Assembly (NCBI GenBank): GCA_003543135.1
Contig: DPJG01000023.1
Span: 1-64,000, forward strand
DNA length: 64,000 nt
From: Rheinheimera sp.
Lineage (GTDB): Bacteria; Pseudomonadota; Gammaproteobacteria; Enterobacterales; Alteromonadaceae
Reading direction: 5' to 3'
Part shown: positions 28,342-37,505 of the stretch, piece by piece
How the letters are laid out: every line of letters starts with the position of its first letter
Numbering within the stretch: the stretch's first letter is position 1
Made by a program: the position numbers and the translations under genes
The notes under the pieces: model-generated
What the model saw: the letters and a program-made list of their open reading frames with translations, nothing else
Database searches by the model: none
Told to the model about the DNA's origin: nothing

Positions 28342-28775
28342 GAAAGTTCCCCGTTTGCGGATTGGTTATTGATTTTGGCTTCTGTGGCTTTGGCATCAGT
28401 CAGAGTCTCGCGGCAGCGTTTTTCCACTGTAACCAGTTCCATCAGCACCACTTTAATGTCGTCCATTTGCTGATGTAGTTCGGCTTTTTTCTGCTCTATC
28501 AGTTTCAGCATAATGGTCAGTTGGGTGACGCTGGACTTGTCAGCGTCATAAAGTTCAAACAGCTGGCCTGTTTCCGACAAGCTAAAACCCAAACGTTTAC
28601 CTCGTAAAATCAGTTTCAGCCTGACCCTGTCTCTTTTACTGTAAATACGGGTCTGCCCCTGACGCAAAGGTGTGATAAGACCCTGATCTTCGTAAAAACG
28701 AATACTGCGGGTGGTGATATCAAACTCTTTGGCAAGTTCGCTGATGCTATAGGTTTTATCGTCTTTTTCTGTCAT
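28338..28775 (-). CDS. liuR: MerR family regulator of branched-chain amino acid degradation
   Basis: This 145-aa protein has a MerR winged helix at the N-terminus ([29 protein letters not shown], about 8-36, then [24 protein letters not shown]). A dimerising coiled coil follows ([31 protein letters not shown]). It lacks the metal-binding Cys pattern of MerR or CueR. As first gene of the liu operon it matches LiuR, which represses liu and ivd genes in Shewanella and relatives. I chose the ATG at 28773-28775 with GGTGG upstream; a GTG three codons earlier has no ribosome site. Confidence 0.9.
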   Translation of the reverse strand: MTEKDDKTYSISELAKEFDITTRSIRFYEDQGLITPLRQGQTRIYSKRDRVRLKLILRGKRLGFSLSETGQLFELYDADKSSVTQLTIMLKLIEQKKAELHQQMDDIKVVLMELVTVEKRCRETLTDAKATEAKINNQSANGELS

Positions 28776-28801
28776 TTCGGCCACCGTAAAAATCGCCGGT
28801 A

Positions 28802-28830
28802 ACTATAAGTGAAGTTTACGTAAAGGTAAA
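28802..28830 (-). promoter_or_regulatory. Predicted liuR promoter with LiuR-like operator
   Basis: On the minus strand TTTACC (28825-28830) and TATAGT (28802-28807) are spaced 17 bases apart as a -35/-10 pair. The spacer contains the palindrome-like TTTACCTTTACGTAAA (28815-28830), similar to described LiuR sites. An operator over the promoter is consistent with autoregulation. Confidence 0.55.
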
Positions 28831-29119
28831 GCTGAAGGGTTGTTGTTGTATTCGGGTGGGAAAAGGTTGAGGCAGCTGTGTATAACCGCCGCCGAGCTGA
28901 TTATCTGATTAATTAGCTATATTATTCAGTATTTTGTATTGTTTTGTTTCAGCTGTGTCGGCTTTACCTCGCTATTTTCCGTCGTTTATTTTGTGATTAC
29001 AGCCATGACTTTAATGAGGGCGCATTTGGCAGATGTAAATTTTAACTGCCAAAAACTGGTCGGAATTTGGGACTATTTAGCGCAGTAAAATAGCGGCGTA
29101 ACACCAAAGTCTTGGTTGG

Positions 29120-29141
29120 TTGACGTTGGCGTAAACGTAAA
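29120..29141 (+). promoter_or_regulatory. LiuR-like operator upstream of ivdA
   Basis: TTGACGTTGGCGTAAACGTAAA shares the TTTACG/CGTAAA core of the site in front of liuR. It is framed by an 8-base inverted repeat, ACACCAAA (29101-29108) and TTTGGTGT (29142-29149). It lies 71 bases before the ivdA start, so LiuR probably controls both divergent operons. Confidence 0.55.
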
Positions 29142-29211
29142 TTTGGTGTAGGCTCATGCACAGTTGCAAACAGCAGGGTTGAACCCCAACAAATTTCGGA
29201 GAGCAGAATTC

Positions 29212-30396
29212 ATGGCGCAGCAGAATCAAGTGGTGATAGTGGCGGCAAAACGCACAGCAATGGGCGGTTTTATTGGTGGTTTGGCGGATGTAAGTGCCAC
29301 CGATCTTGGCGCAACTGCTATCAGTGCAGCTTTGGCTCAATCCGGTGTAAATGCAGATAAAGTCAGTGAAGTGATTATGGGCTGTGTGTTACCAGCGGGA
29401 CTCGGTCAGGCGCCAGCGCGTCAGGCAGTGTTAAAAGCCGGTCTGCCGTTATCAGCAGGTGCCACCACTATTAATAAAGTCTGTGGTTCAGGTTTAAAAG
29501 CTGTGATGCTGGCTTCTGACTTATTAAAAGCCGGCAGCGCCGATGTGGTGGTGGCCGGTGGTATGGAGTCAATGTCAAATGCGCCTTATCTGCTACCAAA
29601 AGCCCGTTCTGGTATGCGGATGGGCCATGGTGAAGTCAAAGATCACATGATGCTGGACGGTCTGGAGAACGCCTACGACGGTAAAGCCATGGGTTGTTTT
29701 GCCCAGCAGACTGCTCATGAACAGGATTTTAGCCGTGAAGCGATGGACGCATTTGCAGTGCAGTCGCTGACCCGCGCCCAAAAAGCCATCGCTGATGGTG
29801 CTTTTGTCGCTGAAATTGCCCCTGTGACTATGCAAAGCCGTAAAGGTGAAGTGGTATTTGCCACTGACGAGCAACCTGGCAATGCCAAAGTCGATAAAAT
29901 TCCTACGCTGCGTCCGGCTTTTGCCAAAGACGGTACTATCACAGCTGCCAACTCAAGCTCTATTTCTGACGGCGCTGCGGCGCTGGTGCTGATGCGTGAA
30001 GCTGATGCACAAGCGCAAGGCGTCAAGCCGCTGGCTCGTGTGGTGGGTCATGCTACCCATTCAATGGAACCTGCGTTGTTTACCGTCGCACCTGTTGGCG
30101 CCATGACAAAATTGCTCAGCAACTTAGGCTGGGACAAAAACGACGTGGACCTGTGGGAAATTAACGAAGCTTTTGCCATGGTCACTATGCTGGCCATCAA
30201 AGAAATGGGCCTGGACAGCAATAGAGTGAACGTCAATGGCGGCGCTTGTGCTTTAGGTCATCCTATTGGTGCCTCTGGTGCCCGAATTCTGGTGACATTA
30301 ATTCATGCGTTAAAGGCCCGTGGCCTGAAACGTGGTATCGCCTCTTTATGTATTGGTGGTGGCGAAGCTGTGGCTTTAGCGGTTGAAGTTGTTTAA
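29212..30396 (+). CDS. ivdA: Acetyl-CoA acetyltransferase / 2-methylacetoacetyl-CoA thiolase
   Basis: This 394-aa thiolase has the nucleophile Cys91 in INKVCGSGLKAV, the His in GGACALGHPIGASGA and the second Cys in SLCIGGGEAVA. As first gene of the ivd operon it should cleave 2-methylacetoacetyl-CoA from isoleucine to acetyl-CoA and propionyl-CoA. It may also cleave acetoacetyl-CoA delivered by the liu branch. I chose ATG 29212 (GGAG about 10 bases upstream) over an upstream in-frame ATG at 29164. A terminator-like hairpin follows, so much transcription may stop after it. Confidence 0.92.
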   Translation: MAQQNQVVIVAAKRTAMGGFIGGLADVSATDLGATAISAALAQSGVNADKVSEVIMGCVLPAGLGQAPARQAVLKAGLPLSAGATTINKVCGSGLKAVMLASDLLKAGSADVVVAGGMESMSNAPYLLPKARSGMRMGHGEVKDHMMLDGLENAYDGKAMGCFAQQTAHEQDFSREAMDAFAVQSLTRAQKAIADGAFVAEIAPVTMQSRKGEVVFATDEQPGNAKVDKIPTLRPAFAKDGTITAANSSSISDGAAALVLMREADAQAQGVKPLARVVGHATHSMEPALFTVAPVGAMTKLLSNLGWDKNDVDLWEINEAFAMVTMLAIKEMGLDSNRVNVNGGACALGHPIGASGARILVTLIHALKARGLKRGIASLCIGGGEAVALAVEVV

Positions 30397-30529
30397 CTGT
30401 TGATCACAACAGGGTTTAGAAAAAGGCCGTTTTGGCAGCCTGGTCGCAAAGCCAACAAACTAAACCAAAACTATTAAGCCAAAAACGAAGTCTAAAAAAT
30501 ATAAGCAGTGGCAACTACCACGCAACAAA

Positions 30530-30565
30530 TCCAAAGCCCGGTGCGAACAGCACCGGGTTTTTCTG
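30530..30565 (+). terminator. Terminator between ivdA and ivdB
   Basis: CCCGGTGC (30537-30544) pairs with GCACCGGG (30550-30557) around GAACA, followed by TTTTTC. It stands in the 221-base gap between ivdA and ivdB; the rest of the gap shows no gene. Confidence 0.8.
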
Positions 30566-30617
30566 AAAATCCGGGGCAGCGCTCAGAAGGTGGCTGCTTC
30601 CAAACGGGGAAAAAGTT

Positions 30618-32114
30618 ATGACCACTCAGGTTCAGCTGTTTATCAACGGCGAGTTTGTGCACTCAAAAAGTGAAAAATTCATCCCGGTGACTAATCCTGC
30701 CACGCAGGAAGTGATCGCTCAGGTGCCTTGTGCCACCATGGACGAAATGGAACATGCCATCAGTTCTGCCAAAGAAGCCTTTTTAAGCTGGAAAGAAACG
30801 CCGGTATCAGAACGCGCCCGCTTAATGATGCGTTTTGCAGCACTGTTAAAAGAACATCAGGCTGATATCGCCGATATTATTTGCCGTGAACTTGGCAAAA
30901 CAGTGGAAGATGCTAAAGGGGACGTCTGGCGTGGTATTGAAGTGGTAGAACAAGCCGCCAATATTCCGTCCCTGATGATGGGCGAAACTGTAGAAAACGT
31001 GGCGCGTAGCATTGACACTTATAGCTACATTCAGCCATTGGGCGTTTGTGCCGGTATTACGCCGTTTAACTTCCCGGCCATGATCCCGTTGTGGATGTTC
31101 CCGATGGCCATTGCCTGTGGCAATACCTTTGTATTAAAGCCTTCAGAACAAGACCCAATGACGGTGAACCGTATTGCCGAGTTGTTTGCCGAAGCCGGCG
31201 CGCCAAAAGGTGTGTTACAGGTGGTACATGGTGCTAAAGAGCAGGTTGACGTCTTATTGCATCATAAAGACATTAAAGCTATTTCATTTGTAGGTTCGGT
31301 GAACGTTGGCCAGTATATCTACAAAACCGGTACTGATAACTTAAAGCGGGTGCAGGCTTTTGCCGGTGCGAAAAACCATATGGTGATTATGCCTGATGCC
31401 AATAAAAATCAGGTGGTAAACGCCTTGGTTGGTGCCTCAGTGGGTGCTGCCGGTCAGCGTTGTATGGCGATTTCTGTGGCCGTGTTTGTCGGTGCAGCTG
31501 CTGAGTGGATCCCGGAAGTGGCCGCAGCCATTGCAAAAGTACGGCCTGGTGTTTATACCGATCCAAACGCTGCTTATGGCCCGCAAATCAGTCCGCAAGC
31601 GCGCGCCCGTGTGTTGTCTTTGATTGAACAAGGCAAAAAAGAAGGTGCGACTTGTCTGGTCGACGGCTCCACTATTGAGGTTGAAGGTTATCCAAATGGT
31701 AACTGGGTAGGACCGACAGTGTTCTCCAACGTCACCACCGATATGGCCATTTATAAAGAAGAAATTTTTGGTCCTGTGCTCAATACCATGACAGTGAATT
31801 CACTGGATGAAGCCATTGCTTTGGTAAACGCCAGCCCATACGGCAATGGCACCGCGATTTTTACCGCCAGTGGCCATGCCGCCCGTAAATATCAACATGA
31901 AATTGAAGTTGGTCAGGTGGGCATTAATATTCCAATTCCGGTACCACTGCCGTTTTTTTCTTTCACCGGCTGGAAAGGCTCATTCTACGGTGATCAACAT
32001 GCTTACGGTAAGCAGGCTGTGCGTTTTTACACTGAAACCAAAACCATTACCGCCCGTTGGTTTGAAGACGATATGGCCGCAACAGGCCCCAATATGTCGA
32101 TTAATCTGCGTTAA
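30618..32114 (+). CDS. ivdB: Methylmalonate-semialdehyde dehydrogenase (CoA-acylating)
   Basis: This 498-aa aldehyde dehydrogenase of the MmsA type has the NAD-binding [10 protein letters not shown], the catalytic Cys282 in [10 protein letters not shown] and [16 protein letters not shown]. It converts methylmalonate semialdehyde to propionyl-CoA and CO2, the last valine step. AACGGGGAAAAAGTT upstream gives a usable ribosome site. Also known as mmsA; the name ivdB follows the Shewanella operon order, which is identical here. Confidence 0.94.
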   Translation: MTTQVQLFINGEFVHSKSEKFIPVTNPATQEVIAQVPCATMDEMEHAISSAKEAFLSWKETPVSERARLMMRFAALLKEHQADIADIICRELGKTVEDAKGDVWRGIEVVEQAANIPSLMMGETVENVARSIDTYSYIQPLGVCAGITPFNFPAMIPLWMFPMAIACGNTFVLKPSEQDPMTVNRIAELFAEAGAPKGVLQVVHGAKEQVDVLLHHKDIKAISFVGSVNVGQYIYKTGTDNLKRVQAFAGAKNHMVIMPDANKNQVVNALVGASVGAAGQRCMAISVAVFVGAAAEWIPEVAAAIAKVRPGVYTDPNAAYGPQISPQARARVLSLIEQGKKEGATCLVDGSTIEVEGYPNGNWVGPTVFSNVTTDMAIYKEEIFGPVLNTMTVNSLDEAIALVNASPYGNGTAIFTASGHAARKYQHEIEVGQVGINIPIPVPLPFFSFTGWKGSFYGDQHAYGKQAVRFYTETKTITARWFEDDMAATGPNMSINLR

Positions 32115-32126
32115 TGTGGCACTGGA

Positions 32127-32190
32127 TGTCAGAGCCGTGTGACCGGCTCTGACACGCGGACCCGCCGTGCTATCCATGCGCGGCTTTTAA
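32127..32190 (+). other. Two intercistronic hairpins between ivdB and ivdC
   Basis: Hairpin 1: GTCAGAGCCG (32128-32137) with CGGCTCTGAC (32144-32153), ten perfect pairs and no T tail. Hairpin 2: GCCGTGC (32164-32170) with GCGCGGC (32178-32184), one G-U pair, followed by TTTT. They may act as partial terminator, processing site or mRNA stabiliser. Confidence 0.6.
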
Positions 32191-32272
32191 TTATCCGCTT
32201 TACCAGAACCAATAATATGGCTGCACGAGATCATCGATAGTCATCTCTTATCAGTACAAAAAAGGTAATCCA

Positions 32273-33430
32273 ATGAATTTCAATTTAACCGAAGATCAAC
32301 AGGCTTTTGCCGAAACGGCTCGTCAGTTTGCGGAAACTGAACTGGCGCCTTTTGCCGCTGAATGGGACAGAACCCATCATTTTCCAAAAGAAGTATTACA
32401 AAAAGCCGGTGAGTTGGGCTTTTGTTCGTTATATACCCCGGAAGATGCCGGTGGTTTAGGTTTGTCGCGCCTTGATTCTTCGATTATTTTTGAGCAGCTG
32501 GCCATGGGCTGTACAGCTACCACGGCCATGTTAACTATTCACAACATGGCGACCTGGATGATTGCCAGCTGGGGCACAGAACAGGCTAAAAACGAGTGGT
32601 GCCCAGGTCTGGTGACGGGTGAGAAGCTGGCTTCTTATTGTTTAACAGAACCAGGTTCAGGCTCTGATGCTGCTTCACTTCGCACCAGCGCGAAAAGAGA
32701 CGGCGATTTTTATGTGCTGAACGGCTCAAAAATGTTTATCTCGGGAGCTGGCTCTACTGAAGTTCTAGTGGTGATGGCCCGTACCGGTGAAGCAGGTCCA
32801 AAAGGTATTTCAGCTTTTGTGGTACCGGCTGATGCTGCTGGCGTGATATACGGCAAAGCAGAAGAGAAAATGGGCTGGAATGCGCAGCCAACCCGTTTAG
32901 TGACTTTTGACAATGTGCGTATTCCGGCGCATTACCTGCTGGGCAATGAAGGTGAAGGTTTTACTTTTGCCATGAAAGGTTTAGATGGCGGCCGTATTAA
33001 TATTGCTACCTGTTCTATTGGTACTGCGCAGCAGGCGCTGAATACCGCCCGCAACTATATGCTGGAGCGTGAGCAGTTTGGTAAACCACTGGCGGCTTTT
33101 CAGGCATTACAGTTTAAACTGGCTGACATGGCAACTGAACTGGTTGCGGCCAGACAGTTGGTACGCTTAGCTGCATTTAAGCTGGACACTGATGACGCTG
33201 AAAAAACTGCTTATTGCGCCATGGCAAAACGTTTTGCCACTGATATCGGTTTTCAGGTGTGCGACCAGGCACTGCAAATTCACGGTGGTTATGGATATAT
33301 CAAAGAATATCCGCTGGAGCGGCATTTCCGCGATGTAAGGGTGCACCAGATTTTAGAAGGCACCAATGAAATTATGCGTTTAATCATTGGCCGTCGTTTA
33401 CTCGACACTGCAGCCAACGATATTTTATAA
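32273..33430 (+). CDS. ivdC: Isobutyryl-CoA / 2-methylbutyryl-CoA dehydrogenase (acyl-CoA dehydrogenase family)
   Basis: This 385-aa acyl-CoA dehydrogenase contains CLTEPGSGSDAASLRT and KMFISGAGSTEVLVVM in the middle domain, and LQIHGGYGYIKEYPLERHFRDVR followed by LEGTNEIMRLIIGRRLL at the end. By operon position it should oxidise isobutyryl-CoA to methacrylyl-CoA and perhaps 2-methylbutyryl-CoA to tiglyl-CoA, with ETF as acceptor. AAAGG before the ATG serves as ribosome site. It is clearly distinct from LiuA at 27172. Confidence 0.9.
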   Translation: MNFNLTEDQQAFAETARQFAETELAPFAAEWDRTHHFPKEVLQKAGELGFCSLYTPEDAGGLGLSRLDSSIIFEQLAMGCTATTAMLTIHNMATWMIASWGTEQAKNEWCPGLVTGEKLASYCLTEPGSGSDAASLRTSAKRDGDFYVLNGSKMFISGAGSTEVLVVMARTGEAGPKGISAFVVPADAAGVIYGKAEEKMGWNAQPTRLVTFDNVRIPAHYLLGNEGEGFTFAMKGLDGGRINIATCSIGTAQQALNTARNYMLEREQFGKPLAAFQALQFKLADMATELVAARQLVRLAAFKLDTDDAEKTAYCAMAKRFATDIGFQVCDQALQIHGGYGYIKEYPLERHFRDVRVHQILEGTNEIMRLIIGRRLLDTAANDIL

Positions 33431-33479
33431 GCGTTTGTTGTCAGAAGACGCAGCTTATGCGCAAACACACTGAAATAAA

Positions 33480-33504
33480 GGCAGCAGCGGCTAAGGCTGC
33501 TGCC
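33480..33504 (+). other. Intercistronic hairpin between ivdC and ivdD
   Basis: GGCAGCAGC (33480-33488) pairs perfectly with GCTGCTGCC (33496-33504) around GGCTAAG. No T run follows, so it is more likely a stability or processing element than a terminator. Confidence 0.55.
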
Positions 33505-33534
33505 AAAGGCACAGAAGAATAAAAAGGATAAAAC

Positions 33535-34308
33535 ATGTCACAACTGAAGCTGGAAAAACGTGGCCACACGGCTCTTATCACCATCAGCAATCCTCCTGCC
33601 AATACCTGGACCCGCGAAACTTTGACACAGCTACGTGATGCGGTCAGGTCGCTTGAGCAGGATAAAAATATTTATGCGCTGGTGATCACAGGTGAAGGTC
33701 AGAAGTTTTTCTCAGCGGGTGCCGATTTAAATCTGTTTGCTTCAGGTGATAAAGCGGTCGCCAGTGAGATGTCGCGTATTTTTGGTGAAGCATTTGAAAC
33801 CTTATCGGCCTTTCGTGGTGTGTCTATTGCTGCCATTAATGGTTATGCCATGGGCGGTGGCTTAGAAGTGGCGCTGGCTTGTGATTTACGTATTGCCGAA
33901 GAGCAGGCGCAAATGGCACTGCCTGAAGCCAAAGTAGGGTTATTGCCATGTGCCGGTGGCACCCAAAATCTGGCCTGGCTGGTGGGTGAAGGTTGGGCAA
34001 AACGCATGATTTTATGTGGTGAGCGCATCGGCGCTGCCAAAGCTTTGCAAATTGGTCTGGTCGAAGAAGTAGTTGCCACCGGCTTGTCGCTGGAAACTGC
34101 TTTGTTGCTGGCCGATAAAGTTGCAGAACAAAGCCCGCCAGCTGTGACTGCCTGTAAAAAACTCATACAGCAAGGCCGCACTGGCAGCATCAATGCAGCC
34201 TTACCACTTGAACGTGAGTTATTTGTTGGTTTGTTTGATACCAAAGATCAGGTCGAAGGAGTGTCGGCGTTTTTACAAAAACGTAAAGCAAACTGGGTGA
34301 ACGGCTGA
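33535..34308 (+). CDS. ivdD: Enoyl-CoA hydratase (methacrylyl-CoA / tiglyl-CoA hydratase)
   Basis: This 257-aa crotonase-family enzyme contains EGQKFFSAGADLNLFA, GYAMGGGLEVALACDLRIAEEQA and LPEAKVGLLPCAGGTQNL. Both hydratase glutamates are present (Glu in GGLEVA and in LPEAKVG). It should add water to methacrylyl-CoA and tiglyl-CoA. AAAAGGATAAAAC precedes the ATG. Its stop overlaps the ivdE start (TGATG), which couples the two. Confidence 0.9.
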   Translation: MSQLKLEKRGHTALITISNPPANTWTRETLTQLRDAVRSLEQDKNIYALVITGEGQKFFSAGADLNLFASGDKAVASEMSRIFGEAFETLSAFRGVSIAAINGYAMGGGLEVALACDLRIAEEQAQMALPEAKVGLLPCAGGTQNLAWLVGEGWAKRMILCGERIGAAKALQIGLVEEVVATGLSLETALLLADKVAEQSPPAVTACKKLIQQGRTGSINAALPLERELFVGLFDTKDQVEGVSAFLQKRKANWVNG

Positions 34309-35459
34309 TGACAGAGATAACAACGACTGCAGATGCAGTAGTGCTGTTTAGCACTATTGCTGCCGACAACGGCAAGCTGATTGGCGTGGCGACGCTCAAC
34401 AGTGAAAAATCACTGAATGCGCTGAGTTTACCAATGGTAGAAATGTTGCTGCCACAAATGCAGGCCTGGAAAGAGGATAACAATATAGCCATGGTCCTGC
34501 TGCAGGGCGCAGGCGATAAAGCCTTTTGCGCCGGTGGTGATATCCGTGATTTGTACCACAGCATGAAAAATGAACCCGGCAGCTATCAGCACTATGTGCA
34601 GGATTTTTTCACCAAAGAATACAGTCTGGATTATTTAATTCATACCTTTGATAAACCTGTGCTGGTGTGGGGCAATGGCATAGTGATGGGTGGTGGCCTT
34701 GGTTTAATGGCCGGCGCATCCCACCGTATTGTGACCGTCACCTCCCGTATAGCCATGCCGGAAATGGCGATTGGTTTATACCCTGATGTAGGCGGCAGCT
34801 GGTTTTTAAACCGCATGCCCAAAGGTTGTGGCTTATTTTTAGGTTTAACCGGCGCTTCTATTAATGCAGCCGACGCTAAACTCATTGATTTAGCAGACCA
34901 TTTTATTCCGCATGAACAAAAAACGCAGGTGATTGAGCAGCTGAAAACTATTCGCTGGGGCAATACAGTGGCGCTGAATCATCAGAAATTATCCGACGTG
35001 CTGCACAATATTGAAGAGTTGTACCGCAATCAGCAGCCGGCCAGTCAAATCCGGTTACATCAGGCAGCCATTGCAGAGCTGGATGGCCAGCCGGATTTAG
35101 CCAGTGCCATGCAAGCCATTTTGGAAATCAAAGGTGAAGACAGCTGGCTGGCCAAAGCCAAAGCGTCATTACAGTACGGCAGCCCCATCACAGCCCATAT
35201 TGTCTACCGTTTATTGCAGCTGGGTCAGTCAAAAATTCTGGCGGACAGTTTCCGGCTGGAACTTGGTTTAAGTGTGCAATGTGGCAAATTGGGTGAATTC
35301 ACCGAAGGGGTGCGGGCCCTGTTGATTGATAAAGACCAAAAACCGCAGTGGTTATATCCGGATGTTGCAGCAGTGCCACAGGCTGTGATTGATGAGTTAT
35401 TCCGATCACCCTGGCCGGACAATGAACATCCGCTGCGTGAGCTTGGAAAAGTAAATTAA
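34308..35459 (+). CDS. ivdE: 3-hydroxyisobutyryl-CoA hydrolase (enoyl-CoA hydratase/isomerase family)
   Basis: This 383-aa protein has a crotonase core with AGDKAFCAGGDIRDLY, GNGIVMGGGLGLMAGASHRIV and MPEMAIGLYPDVGGSWFLNR, plus the long C-terminal extension typical of HIBCH-type hydrolases. It releases 3-hydroxyisobutyrate from its CoA ester and prevents build-up of reactive methacrylyl-CoA. It overlaps ivdD by one base. The next gene starts 215 bases later, an unusually wide gap for this operon, in which I see no gene or strong hairpin. Confidence 0.91.
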   Translation: MTEITTTADAVVLFSTIAADNGKLIGVATLNSEKSLNALSLPMVEMLLPQMQAWKEDNNIAMVLLQGAGDKAFCAGGDIRDLYHSMKNEPGSYQHYVQDFFTKEYSLDYLIHTFDKPVLVWGNGIVMGGGLGLMAGASHRIVTVTSRIAMPEMAIGLYPDVGGSWFLNRMPKGCGLFLGLTGASINAADAKLIDLADHFIPHEQKTQVIEQLKTIRWGNTVALNHQKLSDVLHNIEELYRNQQPASQIRLHQAAIAELDGQPDLASAMQAILEIKGEDSWLAKAKASLQYGSPITAHIVYRLLQLGQSKILADSFRLELGLSVQCGKLGEFTEGVRALLIDKDQKPQWLYPDVAAVPQAVIDELFRSPWPDNEHPLRELGKVN

Positions 35460-35674
35460 AGATAAATCTCAGTAATTAAGGTTGTTTTATATAGCCTTGT
35501 AGCAATACCGGGTTGTTAAAATTTTTAGTTACAGAACTTAATCACCTCACTGTCAATGATGGCGGCCTTGAGCAAGGCATCAGGATTTTGTGGTGTTATT
35601 GCAAAAACCAGACAATACCGGTTTGCAGAAGCTGCTAAAGCAGTCCGCCGGTTCAGAGAAAACGGGGAAATATC

Positions 35675-36562
35675 ATGGCGTTAGTTGCTTTTATTGGTTT
35701 AGGAAATATGGGTGGCCCAATGGCCATCAATTTACTTAAAGCCGGCCACCAGGTACAGGCTTTTGATTTATCAAAAGATGCGCTGGCGCAGGTACAGGCG
35801 CAAGGTGCTGTGGTGGCCGCTTCTGCTGTGGACGCCGTCAAAGGCGCTGAATTTATTATTTCCATGCTGCCGGCCGGTAAACATGTGGCCGGTTTATATC
35901 TGGGCGAGCAGGGTGTTGCTGCTCATCTTGAGAAAAATGCACTGGTGCTGGATTGCTCCACCATAGATGCCGCAACGGCGCGCAGTGTAGGTGCAGGTCT
36001 TGCAGCACAAGGCATTGCTTTTATCGATGCACCTGTTTCCGGTGGCGTGGGTGGTGCCAAGGCCGGTACTCTGACTTTTATTGTAGGTGGCTCGGCGCAG
36101 AATTTTGAACGTGCCAAAACAGTGCTGGAAGCCATGGGCAAAAACCTGTTCCACGCCGGTGATGTTGGCGCAGGTCAGGTAGCCAAAATCTGTAACAACA
36201 TGCTGCTGTCCATTTTAATGGCTGGCACCAGTGAAGCTTTGCAGCTGGGTATTGATAATGGGTTGGATCCAAAAGTGTTATCCGACATTATGCTCAAAAG
36301 CTCGGGCCGCAACTGGACATTAGAGCTGTATAACCCTTGCCCTGATGTGCAGCCCAATGTGCCATCCAGCAATAACTATCAGGGTGGTTTTATGGTGGAT
36401 CTAATGGCAAAAGATTTAGGTCTGGCCGCCGAATGTGCCCAGCTTAGTCAGTCGGCGACGCCTATGGGCTCCCTGGCGCGCAATTTATATGTGACCCATC
36501 AGCGTCAGGGCAATGGCAAACTGGATTTTTCCAGTATTTTCCGCCTCTTTGGCAAAAAATAA
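35675..36562 (+). CDS. ivdF: 3-hydroxyisobutyrate dehydrogenase
   Basis: This 295-aa protein has the Rossmann motif FIGLGNMGGPMAINLLKAGH (5-24), the substrate site DAPVSGGVGGAKAGTLTF and catalytic Lys in GQVAKICNNML. It oxidises 3-hydroxyisobutyrate to methylmalonate semialdehyde with NAD+, feeding IvdB. AACGGGGAAATATC precedes the ATG. Also known as mmsB. A second family member at 18447 lies outside any valine context. Confidence 0.93.
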   Translation: MALVAFIGLGNMGGPMAINLLKAGHQVQAFDLSKDALAQVQAQGAVVAASAVDAVKGAEFIISMLPAGKHVAGLYLGEQGVAAHLEKNALVLDCSTIDAATARSVGAGLAAQGIAFIDAPVSGGVGGAKAGTLTFIVGGSAQNFERAKTVLEAMGKNLFHAGDVGAGQVAKICNNMLLSILMAGTSEALQLGIDNGLDPKVLSDIMLKSSGRNWTLELYNPCPDVQPNVPSSNNYQGGFMVDLMAKDLGLAAECAQLSQSATPMGSLARNLYVTHQRQGNGKLDFSSIFRLFGKK

Positions 36563-36633
36563 TGCAGGCTCTTCGAAGCATAAATTTTGACGGCAAGGCT
36601 TTGTATCGCAAAGCGTTTTAAGAAAGGTTAGTT

Positions 36634-37392
36634 ATGAATTTACAAGGTAAAACCATAGTGATCACAGGCGGCGCTCAGGGCCTTGGCCTGGAGATGGCTA
36701 AAATGTGTGCCGCGCAGGGCGCTCATCTTGCGCTGATCGATATGAATGAGCAGCAATTGCAAACGGCAAAAGCAGAACTGGGCTCTGCGGTCACAGTGCG
36801 CACTTATCTGGCAAACGTTGCCAGTGAAACTGAAGTGGAAGCCACTTTTGCTGCTATTGATACAGATTTTGACGGTATTGATGGCCTGATCAACAACGCC
36901 GGTATTTTGCGTGACGGCTTATTGCTGAAATTTAAAGACGGTGAGCTGCAAAGCAAAATGTCATTACAGCAATTTCAGTCAGTGATTGACGTGAACCTGA
37001 CCGGCGTGTTTTTGTGTGGCCGTGAAGCTGCGGCCAGTATGGTCAAACGGGGCCGCAAAGGTGTGATTATTAATATGTCCAGTGTGGCGCGTGCCGGCAA
37101 TATGGGCCAGACCAACTACGCAGCGTCTAAAGCCGGTGTGGTTGCGATGACAGTGACCTGGGCGCGCGAGCTTGGCCGTTATGGTATTCGCGTTGGTGCT
37201 ATTGCCCCTGGTGTTATTCGTACTGCCATGACTGATGCCATGAAACCGGAAGCACGTGACCGTCTGGAAAAAATGAAGCCGGTGGGCAGGTTAGGTGAAG
37301 CCAGCGAAATCGCGCACACCGCCCGTTATATTTTCGAAAATGATTTTTTCACCGGCCGTGTGGTGGAAATTGACGGTGGTATTTCGATGTAA
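36634..37392 (+). CDS. ivdG: SDR family 3-hydroxyacyl-CoA dehydrogenase
   Basis: This 252-aa short-chain dehydrogenase has GGAQGLGLEMAK (cofactor binding, about 10-21), NNAGILRDG, the Ser in NMSSVARAG and the catalytic Tyr-x3-Lys in NYAASKAG. By operon position it should oxidise 2-methyl-3-hydroxybutyryl-CoA (isoleucine branch) to the substrate of IvdA. AAGAAAGGTTAGTT gives a ribosome site. It is the last gene of the operon, before a strong terminator. The substrate is inferred from the Shewanella ivdG counterpart. Confidence 0.88.
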   Translation: MNLQGKTIVITGGAQGLGLEMAKMCAAQGAHLALIDMNEQQLQTAKAELGSAVTVRTYLANVASETEVEATFAAIDTDFDGIDGLINNAGILRDGLLLKFKDGELQSKMSLQQFQSVIDVNLTGVFLCGREAAASMVKRGRKGVIINMSSVARAGNMGQTNYAASKAGVVAMTVTWARELGRYGIRVGAIAPGVIRTAMTDAMKPEARDRLEKMKPVGRLGEASEIAHTARYIFENDFFTGRVVEIDGGISM

Positions 37393-37451
37393 TGTCGGGC
37401 TTTTGGCGCCTTGTGCTAAAACCTTAGCGGTCGCAGCTGATTTTACCGACA

Positions 37452-37487
37452 GATAAAAAAAGCCCGCATCTCAGCGGGCTTTTTTAG
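37452..37487. terminator. Bidirectional terminator between ivdG and purC
   Basis: AGCCCGC (37461-37467) pairs with GCGGGCT (37474-37480) around ATCTCA, with seven A to the left and T to the right. It serves the converging ivd operon and purC. Confidence 0.92.
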
Positions 37488-37505
37488 CTCTGCACAAACA
37501 CAATA

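Larger units (their letters stand above)
28776..29211. promoter_or_regulatory. Divergent control region between liu and ivd operons
   Basis: These 436 bases hold no gene. Two LiuR-like sites lie at its ends, described separately. The middle (about 28860-29060) is AT-rich, and I see no ORF, terminator or repeat in it. Confidence 0.6.
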
